Assembly (NCBI GenBank): GCA_958295665.1
Contig: OY282559.1
Coordinates: 247,500,764 to 247,564,763, forward strand
Direction: 5' to 3'
Source: Tipula vernalis
Taxonomy: Eukaryota > Arthropoda > Insecta > Diptera > Tipulidae
DNA length: 64,000 nt
Of this stretch, positions 10,421-20,365 are shown piece by piece; positions within the stretch are counted from its first letter, which is position 1, and each line of letters begins with the position of its first letter. The position numbers and the translations under genes are program-made. The notes under the pieces were generated by a model that made no database searches, was not told the DNA's origin, and saw nothing but the letters and a program-made list of their open reading frames with translations.

Positions 10421-12339
10421 TTAATAACCTTTAAGGTAGTTTCTAAAACATTTCTTAAATAAGTTAATGTTCTCAATTCCTTTTATTTCTCTAGGCAACG
10501 CGTTATACGCTTTAAGTCCTTTATATAGAATATTATTCTCTCTTGAATTCGTATTGAAGAAGTCGAGATGGAAATGCGATCGCCGTCTTGTCCCATATGA
10601 ATGTATATCAGTGGTGTGAAAAAGAGGTCGATTAAACTTAATTAACCCTTTAAGAATTTTAAATATTATTATTATGAGTTCGTATTCTACCATCTTCGTG
10701 AATCTTAGTTGTGGTATTTTTTGGAAAAGTTCGTTTGTTGGATGCCTTAGTGGCAGGTGGTATATGTGTTTTAGTGATTTTTTTTGCATTACCTGGAATC
10801 CAGCGCAACTACCCCATGCAGGGTTAAGCTACGTTAATTGAGTTAAGATGAATGAGTTATAGATAAGTAACAGAGAAGCTTTGGGCCAAATTTGCTTAAG
10901 TTTTTTGATCGAAAATATATACGGACGAATCTTGGATTTGATCATCTCAATATGGTGATTCCATTTTAGTTTGGTATCCAAGATTAAACCCAAATATTTG
11001 AAAACCTCACACGTTGTATTACAACACCATCATAAAAGATATTGTATTCATTAGCAGATTCTGAGATTTTTTTATTTGTGAAAATCATATACGTAGTCTT
11101 TTTAGCGTTTAGTTGAAGTCTGTTTTCGTTGAGCCACAGGTTTAGCAAGTTCAGATCCGTTTGCAATTCATGAAAAAGATTTCCTAGATTTGTGTTACTA
11201 TACTTGAGAACCGCATCGTCAGCATATAACTGATTTTTTCGCTTGAAATTTAGTTTACAGATATCATTAATGTAGATGTTAAAAAGAACCTGACCAAGTA
11301 TGGAGCCTTGCGGTACACCCTTTGTGATATGCAACAAATCACTTTCTATCTGGTTTACAGCTACAACTTGAGGACGGGAAGTAAGATAAGACCGGAACCA
11401 AGACAACTGTATCGGCTCAAGCTTCAAAGCCTGAAGCTTGAGGAGCAATATGTCGTGATCCACCGAGTCAAACGCCATTCTTAGGACTAGAAAAAGATAA
11501 GCTTCAATCTGTTTTTTATCAATATTCTCCGAAATAAAATGTGTTAGTTCGAGATATGCCGCTTGAGTACTAGATGCTATAGTAAAACCATACTGTTCTT
11601 TAGCAATAATGTTATTAGTATTTAGAAAATGTGTAAGGCGAAATTTCACTATTTTTTCGTATACTTTGGATATGGAATTAAAAATAGAAATATGTAGGTC
11701 TATAATTAGTCGGCAACAATACATCCCCATCTTTGTACACTGGTACAACCCTTGCCATTTTCAGTTTATCTGGAAATAGCCTTGTGCAATTGAATTATTG
11801 ATCAAGTGGGTTAATGCTATCTTCAACTTTTCTTGGAAAAATTGAAGGAACTTACTTGATATCCCATCCCGTCCAGAAGCTGCTGCCGTCTTCAGATGTT
11901 TAATGATATGAGTTACCTCTTCTTCGCTCACATTACCCAGATTCAATTCAACATCCACATTCTGTTCTGGAATAACTAAATTAACAGGTGACCAGGGAAA
12001 ATCACACGTATGTATGAAACACGAATTCATCTCATTTGCCACTGCCACAGGTTCATCAACTATAAAACCATCTATATTAAGGGAGATCTTTTTGGTTACC
12101 AGTTCACGTTTCTTATTACATATCGCTAGCTTTACCAGGCTCCAAAATTCTTTAGTGTTTCCATTACAACCAATTAATTTATATGAAAAATACTCTCGTT
12201 TAGCTTTTCGAGTTCTGGTTACAATAGTGGTTTTCAGATAATTAAACCTTTCACTCAGATGCTTGCAATCTGGATACTTGATTTTAAACCTAAACAATTT
12301 CTCTCTCATCCTAATATCTTGGTACAAATCTTGAGTCAT
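10421..12339 (-). pseudogene. LINE reverse transcriptase and C-terminal domain, frameshifted
   Basis: Three minus-strand frames (11761-12339, 10984-11748, 10421-10789) together cover the linker, reverse transcriptase and C-terminal tail. Motifs include TAAASGRDGISSKFLQ, KVYEKIVKFRLT, QYGF, FDSVDHDILL, GVPQGSILGQVLFNIYIND and the catalytic YADDAV. The junction near 11755 is a frameshift: the alternative frame reads FPDKLKMARVVPVYKDGD, the expected continuation. In the last frame HSYGTRRRSHFHLDF and YNALPREIKGIENINLFK match the C-terminal tail of CR1/L2-like elements. At least three frame breaks make this copy inactive. Confidence 0.85.
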
Positions 12340-13246
12340 CCAAGAGTAACTGGCTTGTTTTGTCTACTTATATAGTACACTTTAACCATTCTCTCAAGAT
12401 CGTAGATGAGTTCGTCCAGACTATGACACTTGTCTATGTTTTTCCACAAGTGACTAATTTCAGCTAAATTATAATTAAAAATTTTTAAATTGTGAACTTG
12501 CTCATTTTTGTCAACGTGTAAGCTCATTTTGATCTGAATTGCTCTGTGGTCTGAAAATGTTACATCCTCCAATGGAAAGCTACGTATTATCCCAATTTGA
12601 TCTGTTAAAACATGGTCGATTACGGTTGAAGTTGTATTACATATCCTAGTGGCATATTTGGGATTCATTTTATTTACTAGTAAGAAACCATTTGAAGATA
12701 AAATATCCAAATATTGACCCATTTTAGAGTTTGTTGATTCCAAAATATTTAAGTTAAAGTCCCCTAACACCATTGCTCTCGGAAACCTTCCCATAATCCC
12801 TTCAAACTCGTTTAGAAATTTGTCAATTTGCGATCCTACGCTTCTATATACACTAATTAAATGCATATTTGTTTTAAATAATTTCAGAACTAGGTAATTA
12901 CTCTTATCTTCATCTTTCTCAAAAGCAACTGAACATTCAATATTTTTCTTAATCAAAATGCATATACCACCACCCCTACCATCACGACTGCTATGGAATA
13001 CATTATAATTTGGTATATTTATTAAAAATACCTCATTAGATTGCACCCAAGATTCATCAAGAACAATAATTTCGATCTCATAATTAAAAAATGAAAGAAA
13101 ATTTTCCAACTCACGAACTTTTGTCTTTGAACCCCTGATATTAAAATATAAAACACTTGCGCAATCCGCTTCCACTCGTTCATCACAATACTGGAATCCG
13201 ACTTCGTATTTCACATCACATAGTAATTCCGCCACTTGAGCAATAT
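12336..13246 (-). pseudogene. LINE apurinic-type endonuclease domain
   Basis: The minus-strand ORF (about 300 codons) has the order expected of an exonuclease-endonuclease-phosphatase domain: LYFNIRGSKTK at the start, LDESWV, RGGGICILIKK, MVLGDFNLNIL (catalytic DFN), STVIDHVLTD and FSDHRAIQI (catalytic SDH). It nicks target DNA to prime reverse transcription in non-LTR elements. The frame ends in a TGA that overlaps the start of the next ORF, where the text PVTLG / LTQDLYQDIR suggests a one-base shift inside one original ORF. The domain's N-terminus is cut by the EnSpm insertion. Confidence 0.85.
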
Positions 13247-13553
13247 CCCTGCCGGCGCAAAAAAGTATACATAAAAAGTGAACCGGTTATGAACAGTTTA
13301 CGAACGGTTTTTTATATGCGGCACTACTACTACTTCACAATTTCAAATTTTATATACTTATGTATATATATACATAACAGTATAGTTTTCCTCATTCCAT
13401 TTTTAAACGTGAATGTGCTAAAGCGTGGTTTAGTAAAGCGTGGTCCGCCATATTTAATTTTTGGTAAATTTTTAATTTGTTTTTAATTTTTGTTTCTTTA
13501 CAAATAAGTTTTTTTTTATATAATAATGGAGAAACAAAAACAATATCGGTGTG

Positions 13554-14203
13554 TGTTCTAAAATTGATGAAGATGCTGATATCTGAAATAAAAATCTTTA
13601 GTTAAAATAAATTCCAATAGTAATATACATAATTTTATACATAACCTTGAAATTGTAGTTGGCACATCATAACGTAAATTCTAATTTCCTTTGAGCTGTA
13701 ACCTAAAAATTGAATCAAAACAAAACTTCTTAAAGTATTTATATTATTACAAAATATTTAAAATGTATTAAAATACTTATCTTAGCAATTTATTTTATGT
13801 ACATTTGTATTTGAAACACTTAAAATTGTATTTGGTTAAATAAAACTCTTTGTTGACATTATATTAATGACAGATCGAAACATAGAATTCCAACTGATAA
13901 TGAGAAAAAAAACATAGACCTAAATTTAATAATGAGTGCGTTTGATACTCTATTACATTAGCTCAATAATTTAAGAATGGCCATCTACAATAAATAGTTA
14001 TAAGTATTATATAAAATTTAAGTTGTACCAAAAAATGAAATAAATGTTCTTCTCTCACCAACTCTTGAAGTGTTAACAAGTAAAAAGAAAAATTTAATTA
14101 AATAAAAAAAATTGTTACCAAAAAACCAAAAAGCCAACTTGAGTTAATTTGTTCATTATAAGATTATACGTTGATTTAACAACGTTTTGGTATACAAAAA
14201 ACA
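13554..14203 (+). repeat. 5' LTR of the BEL/Pao element
   Basis: This 650-bp direct repeat matches 19716-20365 at a constant offset of 6162 bp with one visible substitution. It begins TG and ends CA. Promoter and polyadenylation signals must lie here; TTAAATAAAACTCT near 13835 is a candidate AATAAA-type signal. Confidence 0.95.
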
Positions 14204-14204
14204 T

Positions 14205-14222
14205 TGGTCCTTCGAGCCGGAT
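14205..14222 (+). promoter_or_regulatory. Primer-binding site matching tRNA-Tyr
   Basis: TGGTCCTTCGAGCCGGAT starts one base after the 5' LTR. It is complementary to the 3' end of Drosophila-type tRNA-Tyr including CCA, as I recall that tRNA. Minus-strand DNA synthesis would be primed here. Confidence 0.75.
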
Positions 14223-14585
14223 AGTGGCAAGATAAGCATTGAATAAAAAACCTCGTGGGATATCACATCATAACCTCAACTTTAATTACGTTCCAGTGAA
14301 CTTTCGTGAAACTACTGAAGCTAACTCGTCCACCACCAAGAACTGTGAGTAAACCACTTTTCATTACCTTTTACATTAAAGTAATCGTAAATTAAGAATA
14401 CGGAGAAGTAATCGTTTTTTTGTGGTGCGTCAATTCGAAGAAAGTCGATCAAATTAAACCGCATGTTTCAATCGGACATTGAAAATCTACCTGTGTTGTG
14501 CATACAAATCGTTACAAGTGATAAATATTTCAGTGAATAATCATAAAAAATAATCAACAATTGCAAGCACTGTCGTGAATGAAAA

Positions 14586-17500
14586 ATGGAATCTTTGAAA
14601 AGGCAACGTGGTGTGATTAAGGGTTCCATGACAAAACTATTCGCATATACAAAGGGCAATCTCGAAAAAGGCAACGTCGATGAAATTTATGTAAAACTTA
14701 ATCGAGCGCAACAACTCATGAATGAATTTATGGAAATTGAGAAACAGATGTTTACCGAAGATACGTCAGTGGAATCCGATCTATCGGAATTTGAGGATAC
14801 ATACTATTCTGTATTGGCAGCGCTAAACGCTAACATTCGAAAGCGCAGTCTAACCACACCATTGATGTCTTCTCAATTAAATAATACGACCATGAATAGT
14901 TCGCAGTTGCATGGAACCGAAATTCGCTTACCAAAGATCACAATCCCTACGTTTGACGGAAGTTACATGGAGTGGCAATCGTTTTACGATATCTATGCAT
15001 CCACTATCCATAATAAAGAGAGTTTAACAGCGGCCCAGAAATTTCAGTATTTGAAAAGTTTAATCAAAGGGGAGCCGGCTGCTTTGATCCGTCATTTTCC
15101 CGTGACCGACGCAAATTATCATGAAGCATTAAAAAAATTAATTCAGCGCTACGATCGGAAACACTACACGATCAACTCATTTATCAAATCGTTCATTGAG
15201 CAACCGAGTATTAGTCAGCCAACCTCAACCAATATCAGAAAAATGACGGATGCGTTCGATGAGGTCATCAGGGGACTCAAGGCACTAGGCGAAACGGCAG
15301 AGAACCGAGATCATTGGTTAATATACATAGCCCTAAGCAAAATGGATAGTGAGACGAGAGGACTATGGGCACAACAAACTGTCGGAGCAAATTTACCAAC
15401 ATTTGATGAGCTGCTGGAATTTCTCAATAAGCGAACGGATACGTTAGAAACAGAAACAGGCTTCAGCCAGAAGATGCAACCACGAGTACCGAAACTGCGA
15501 GCATTGGCAACAACGACGTTTCCTGAGTGTTCTGTATGCAATCAAGGGGAACACCTAATTCATCAGTGCGAAACATTTAAAAGTATGCCCGCTGATCAAC
15601 GATCAACGCTGATAAAAACGATGTTTCGTTGTTTTAACTGCCTGAGTAAAAACCATAGAGTATACGAATGTAAGTCAAAAGCGCGGTGTCAAAAGTGTCA
15701 TCGAAAACATCACTCTATGCTACACGAATCAGTGGTAGATCAATCAAGTCAAGATGTCAACACTCGAGCGACTGCAGAGGTTAAGAAATCACAGGGATCA
15801 ACCGACTCGACAACGTGTGGCAACACATCAGTACACACTACAAAAACTCTTCTGCCAACCGCCATGGTAAACATCAGAGATCGCCACGGAGAATTTCATG
15901 CATTTAAAGCACTTTTAGATTCAGCATCTCAATCCTCATTCGTGTCGGAATCATGTGTCCAACAACTGGCATTGCAACGGCATCAAGGGCGAGTATTGAT
16001 AAAGGGAATCGGCGAAACGACTGTTGGTCAAACCAGAGGTAAAACTGAATTATGGATAGCTCCCACTATAAGCAACCTGCCCGTATGGAAAACCGAAGCA
16101 TTTATTGTATCCAAAATTGCAACCAAATTAAATCATTATGGCAGTGTTTACGATGGTGAGATAAAATTAAGCGACATGCAACTAGCCGACCCTACATTCA
16201 ATGAAGCGAGCACCGTAGACATACTACTTGGAGTCGATATTTTTGCAAAGGCCATGCAAGGTCAGACTCGTAAACTAAACAATGGTCTCATTGCAATGAA
16301 TACAGTATTTGGATGGGTAATAGCCGGAAGTAGCATTAACATTAATCAACCAGAAACGAAGAACTTCAACATATTAATTGATATTGATCGTAGTCTGAGA
16401 CAATTTTGGGAAGTTGAGGAACTACGAACCACTTACAAGCAATCAACTGAAGAAGAAGAAGCATGCGAGAAACTTTATAAAACTACTACGTCCAAGGGGG
16501 CAGACAATAAGTTCATTGTAAGATTGCCGTTTCGCGAAGTACAGAGTACATTAGGCTCATCTTTTCACTCGGCGATGAGTAGATTGCAGTCTATAGAGAG
16601 GAAATGTCGCATAAATAAAGATTTCAAGGAAATGTATACGCAATTTATGAGAGAGTATATCGAACTAGGGCACATGACCAAAGTCAAGGGACCTGTTTCA
16701 AAGGGAAGTTATTATTTGCCTCATCACGGTGTGCTACGAGAGACAAGCTCGACTACAAAATTAAGGGTAGTGTTTGACGGTTCCGCCAAATCTGTTAATG
16801 GTCGGTCGCTAAATGATGTGTTGTTGGTTGGACCAACCATCCAAGATACCCTCATTCAAATTTTAATCCGTTTCAGGCAACACAAATTTGCACTCACCGG
16901 AGATATAGAGAAAATGTATCGTCAGGTATGGGTGGCACCAGATGACCGCCATCATCAAAACATACTATGGAGAGATGATTCCAACATGCCAGTGCAAAGA
17001 TACCAACTAAATACCCTGACATACGGGACTGCCTCTGCACCATTTCTCGCAATTCGAAGCTTACACGAAGTCGGTATTAAGAGCCTTCAAACCTCACCAG
17101 AAGCAGCAAAAAGGATTATGCGCGACTTTTACGTCGATGATCTAATGTCTGGAGCGGACACCAAAGAAGAACTATTGACAGTAATGAAGGATATCGTCGA
17201 CATATTGAGCAGCCATGGTTTCAATCTAAGAAAATTACTGTCGAACAGCAGCTCAATAAAATCGTACATTCAAAATAATGGGACTACTACCGAGAAATCA
17301 ATCATCAACTATCCAACATCAATCAAGGTACTGGGGCTATCATGGGAACCAACACAAGATATATTCAAGTTCAGCTGCCAACTGGATGAACGTACTGTAT
17401 ATTCAAAACGAACATTATTATCAGAGGCCGGAAAAATTTTCGATCCTCTAGGATGGATCTCACCTTTGACCATACGAATAAAAATCATTTTTCAAAACCT

Positions 17501-19748
17501 CTGGCTCCAAGATTTGACATGGGATGACGAATTGCCGGTAAATATACTTCGGTCATGGGCAGCAATACGAGCAGATTTACGAAATATCGACGCAATCACA
17601 GTTCCACGGTGGCTAGGCACGAGAAAACAAGTATCCCTTCACGGCTTTAGTGATGCTAGTGAAAAAGCATACGCGGCGGTTGTTTATGCGGTAACACATG
17701 ATGAAGCTCACACTAAACCTATTTTAATAGCTGCAAAAACAAAAGTAGCTCCGTTAAAGCAGCAGAGTTTACCGCGCCTCGAACTGATGGGTGCGCTGCT
17801 ACTATCAAAATTGGTAAAAGTCATAGAAACCTCCGTAGAGTTAAATTTAAACCGCACAATTTTATGGACCGATTCCAGAATCGTACTGGATTGGTTGTCA
17901 GCCCAACCAAGACGATGGTCAACGTTCATCGCAAATAGGACCAGTGAAATAATCGATGTTCATCCCAATAGTGTATGGAAACATGTTCCGAGTAAAGAAA
18001 ATCCAGCGGATATGGCATCCAGAGGAGTATCATTAGTCGAGTTACTGCAAAATGATTTATGGTGGAATGGACCGCATTGGCTGACTAATGAAACCGCTTG
18101 GCCAAAACAGTATCAAAAAAAGAATCCCGATCAGTTAACTACCGAAGAAATAAGGCCATCTGTAAAGGCGATGCATACAACACTGGATAAAACGTGGTTC
18201 GATGAATTTATTGACAGATATTCTAGCTATCACAAATCAATCAAGATTCTTGCGCTGATTCAACGGTATTTATACAATTTAAAGACGAGTTCACGAAAAC
18301 AAGGCAACATCACAAGATCCGAATTGCTCAAAGCAGAGCAAACCATCATCAAATATATACAAATGAAAGAATTTTCAGACGACATCAAACACATTTCTAA
18401 GGGCAAACCACTTCCACGTAGCAGTAAACTGAAAAATTTAAATCCGTTTGTTGATGAGCATGGAATACTACGAGTCGGAGGACGTATCGAAATGTCTGTT
18501 GCCTCATTCTCCGTTAAACATCCGATAATCCTATCTAACCTGGGAAATTTACCAAAGATAATAGCACGCGATTTACACCAGAAACATCACCATGCAGGAA
18601 TTGGGTTTTTAATGAACATAATTCGACGAAGATTTTGGATACTGAGAATGAGACAACTGGCTAAATTAATAGTGCATAAGTGTATCTCATGTTTTAAGCA
18701 AAAACCCAAGGCAGAATCACAAATCATGGGCAGCCTTCCTGAAGCGAGAGTAGTTTATTCCCATCCATTCGATAAAGTAGGCGTTGACTACTGTGGGCCA
18801 TTCAAGGTTCATGCAATCAGAAGACGAGGACAAATTCCATCAAAGGCTTATGTTTGTATATTCATTTGCCTTAGTACAAAGGCAGTGCATATCGAGGTTG
18901 CTATGAGCCTTACAACTGAAAGTTTCTTTGGAGCGTTAAAAAGATTCATTTCAAGAAGAGGACTCTGCAGCACAATATATAGCGACAACGGCACGAATTT
19001 CATTGGGGCAAGAAATGAATTACACGATATATATACATTTATTAAAGAACATTCTAATGAAATTTCTTCATTTTTATTAACGAGTAATATAGAATGGCGT
19101 TTTAATCCTCCATCAGCATCGCACATGGGCGGTATTTGGGAAGCAGCCGTCAAAGTGGCTAAAGTATGTTTAAAAAAAACTTTAGGAGAAGCAATTCCAA
19201 CACTTGAAGAATTTTCCACATTGATGACCCAAATTGAAGGTATGATGAATTCCAGGCCAATCTGTATCAACCCATCAGCTGACATTGATGCACTCACACC
19301 AGCGCATTTTCTGATTGGCAGACCGCTAACTGACGTACCAGATGTAGACATCACTAATAAAACTTTACCGCCGACAGCACGGTGGCATTTAATCAAACAG
19401 TTGCAACAAAACTTTTGGAAGCGCTGGCATCATGAATATTTAACGATGTTACAAACTCGGCAAAAATGGCATCACCAAAAACCAAATGTCTCAATTGGTG
19501 ATATAGTTATCATAGTTGATGAAAACCTGCCTTCAACTCGGTGGGCACTAGGCAAAATTATTGACACACATCCAGGACATGACGGGAAGGTGCGTGTTGT
19601 TTCCGTAAAATTAGGCAAAACGGGCAACATTATTAAACGTCCAATACACAAAATTTGCAAATTACCACATCAAGGTAATTCCTCAGTTGAATCAACCGAT
19701 CCAAGGGGCCCGGAATGTTCTAAAATTGATGAAGATGCTGATATCTGA
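14586..19748 (+). CDS. BEL/Pao Gag-Pol polyprotein, intact
   Basis: The 1720-codon ORF has, in order: a Gag region with the segment LPKITIPTFDGSYMEWQSF; zinc knuckles CSVCNQGEHLIHQC and CFNCLSKNHRVYEC (from about residue 315) plus CQKCHRKHHSMLH; an aspartic protease with LLDSAS (D445); reverse transcriptase with LRVVFDGSAKS and the catalytic FYVDDLMSG (D851, D852); RNase H with LHGFSDASEKAYAAVVY (near 1018) and WTDSRIVLDWL; and an integrase with HHCC-type zinc finger and acidic triad D1401 (VGVDYCGPF), D1467 (YSDNGTNF) and E1519 (GGIWEAAVK). No key residue appears missing. The last ten codons and stop lie inside the 3' LTR, starting exactly at its first base. Single-ORF Gag-Pol is usual for many BEL elements. 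Confidence 0.97.
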   Translation: MESLKRQRGVIKGSMTKLFAYTKGNLEKGNVDEIYVKLNRAQQLMNEFMEIEKQMFTEDTSVESDLSEFEDTYYSVLAALNANIRKRSLTTPLMSSQLNNTTMNSSQLHGTEIRLPKITIPTFDGSYMEWQSFYDIYASTIHNKESLTAAQKFQYLKSLIKGEPAALIRHFPVTDANYHEALKKLIQRYDRKHYTINSFIKSFIEQPSISQPTSTNIRKMTDAFDEVIRGLKALGETAENRDHWLIYIALSKMDSETRGLWAQQTVGANLPTFDELLEFLNKRTDTLETETGFSQKMQPRVPKLRALATTTFPECSVCNQGEHLIHQCETFKSMPADQRSTLIKTMFRCFNCLSKNHRVYECKSKARCQKCHRKHHSMLHESVVDQSSQDVNTRATAEVKKSQGSTDSTTCGNTSVHTTKTLLPTAMVNIRDRHGEFHAFKALLDSASQSSFVSESCVQQLALQRHQGRVLIKGIGETTVGQTRGKTELWIAPTISNLPVWKTEAFIVSKIATKLNHYGSVYDGEIKLSDMQLADPTFNEASTVDILLGVDIFAKAMQGQTRKLNNGLIAMNTVFGWVIAGSSININQPETKNFNILIDIDRSLRQFWEVEELRTTYKQSTEEEEACEKLYKTTTSKGADNKFIVRLPFREVQSTLGSSFHSAMSRLQSIERKCRINKDFKEMYTQFMREYIELGHMTKVKGPVSKGSYYLPHHGVLRETSSTTKLRVVFDGSAKSVNGRSLNDVLLVGPTIQDTLIQILIRFRQHKFALTGDIEKMYRQVWVAPDDRHHQNILWRDDSNMPVQRYQLNTLTYGTASAPFLAIRSLHEVGIKSLQTSPEAAKRIMRDFYVDDLMSGADTKEELLTVMKDIVDILSSHGFNLRKLLSNSSSIKSYIQNNGTTTEKSIINYPTSIKVLGLSWEPTQDIFKFSCQLDERTVYSKRTLLSEAGKIFDPLGWISPLTIRIKIIFQNLWLQDLTWDDELPVNILRSWAAIRADLRNIDAITVPRWLGTRKQVSLHGFSDASEKAYAAVVYAVTHDEAHTKPILIAAKTKVAPLKQQSLPRLELMGALLLSKLVKVIETSVELNLNRTILWTDSRIVLDWLSAQPRRWSTFIANRTSEIIDVHPNSVWKHVPSKENPADMASRGVSLVELLQNDLWWNGPHWLTNETAWPKQYQKKNPDQLTTEEIRPSVKAMHTTLDKTWFDEFIDRYSSYHKSIKILALIQRYLYNLKTSSRKQGNITRSELLKAEQTIIKYIQMKEFSDDIKHISKGKPLPRSSKLKNLNPFVDEHGILRVGGRIEMSVASFSVKHPIILSNLGNLPKIIARDLHQKHHHAGIGFLMNIIRRRFWILRMRQLAKLIVHKCISCFKQKPKAESQIMGSLPEARVVYSHPFDKVGVDYCGPFKVHAIRRRGQIPSKAYVCIFICLSTKAVHIEVAMSLTTESFFGALKRFISRRGLCSTIYSDNGTNFIGARNELHDIYTFIKEHSNEISSFLLTSNIEWRFNPPSASHMGGIWEAAVKVAKVCLKKTLGEAIPTLEEFSTLMTQIEGMMNSRPICINPSADIDALTPAHFLIGRPLTDVPDVDITNKTLPPTARWHLIKQLQQNFWKRWHHEYLTMLQTRQKWHHQKPNVSIGDIVIIVDENLPSTRWALGKIIDTHPGHDGKVRVVSVKLGKTGNIIKRPIHKICKLPHQGNSSVESTDPRGPECSKIDEDADI

Positions 19749-20365
19749 AATAAAAATCTTTAGTTAAAATAAATTCCAATAGTAATATACATAATTTTAT
19801 ACATAACCTTGAAATTGTAGTTGGCACATCATAACGTAAATTCTAATTTCCTTTGAGCTGTAACCTAAAAATTGAATCAAAACAAAACTTCTTAAAGTAT
19901 TTATATTATTACAAAATATTTAAAATGTATTAAAATACTTATCTTAGCAATTTATTTTATGTACATTTGTATTTGAAACACTTAAAATTGTATTTGGTTA
20001 AATAAAACTCTTTGTTGACATTATATTAATGACAGATCGAAACATAGAATTCCAACTGATAATGAGAAAAAAAACATAGACCTAAAATTAATAATGAGTG
20101 CGTTTGATACTCTATTACATTAGCTCAATAATTTAAGAATGGCCATCTACAATAAATAGTTATAAGTATTATATAAAATTTAAGTTGTACCAAAAAATGA
20201 AATAAATGTTCTTCTCTCACCAACTCTTGAAGTGTTAACAAGTAAAAAGAAAAATTTAATTAAATAAAAAAAATTGTTACCAAAAAACCAAAAAGCCAAC
20301 TTGAGTTAATTTGTTCATTATAAGATTATACGTTGATTTAACAACGTTTTGGTATACAAAAAACA
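19716..20365 (+). repeat. 3' LTR of the BEL/Pao element
   Basis: Second copy of the 650-bp LTR, ending at ACA 20363-20365 and followed by the GTGTG duplication. Its first 33 bases encode the end of the Gag-Pol ORF. A short G-rich stretch AAGGGGCCCGGAA just upstream is the best candidate polypurine tract, though it is imperfect. Confidence 0.95.

Larger units (their letters stand above)
10175..13246 (-). mobile_element. Non-LTR retrotransposon (CR1/L2-like group), minus strand, split at its 5' side
   Basis: The element reads on the minus strand from an endonuclease ORF at 12336-13246 through reverse transcriptase to a C-terminal region. It ends in a T-run at 10175-10190, the plus-strand view of a poly(A) tail. 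Several frameshifts break the polyprotein. The endonuclease frame is still open when it meets the terminal inverted repeat of the EnSpm element at 13247, and the frame continues open for about 17 codons on the far side of that element from 24522. I therefore read the EnSpm insertion as lying inside this LINE. Clade placement (CR1/L2/Daphne-like) is by general resemblance only. Confidence 0.8.
13554..20365 (+). mobile_element. Complete BEL/Pao LTR retrotransposon with 5-bp target duplication
   Basis: Two 650-bp LTRs (13554-14203 and 19716-20365) begin TGTTCTAAAA and end AAACA. The flanks carry GTGTG at 13549-13553 and 20366-20370, the 5-bp duplication expected of this superfamily. By eye the LTRs differ at one site (T at 13926 versus A at 20088), so the insertion is recent. 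A primer-binding site follows the 5' LTR and a single uninterrupted 1720-codon Gag-Pol ORF fills the interior. By structure this copy could be active. It sits in the EnSpm transposase gene in the same orientation. Confidence 0.96.

Noticed and set aside
18848..19396. 182-codon minus-strand ORF inside the BEL integrase region
   Set aside because: It is the shadow of a well-supported coding frame and has no recognisable features.
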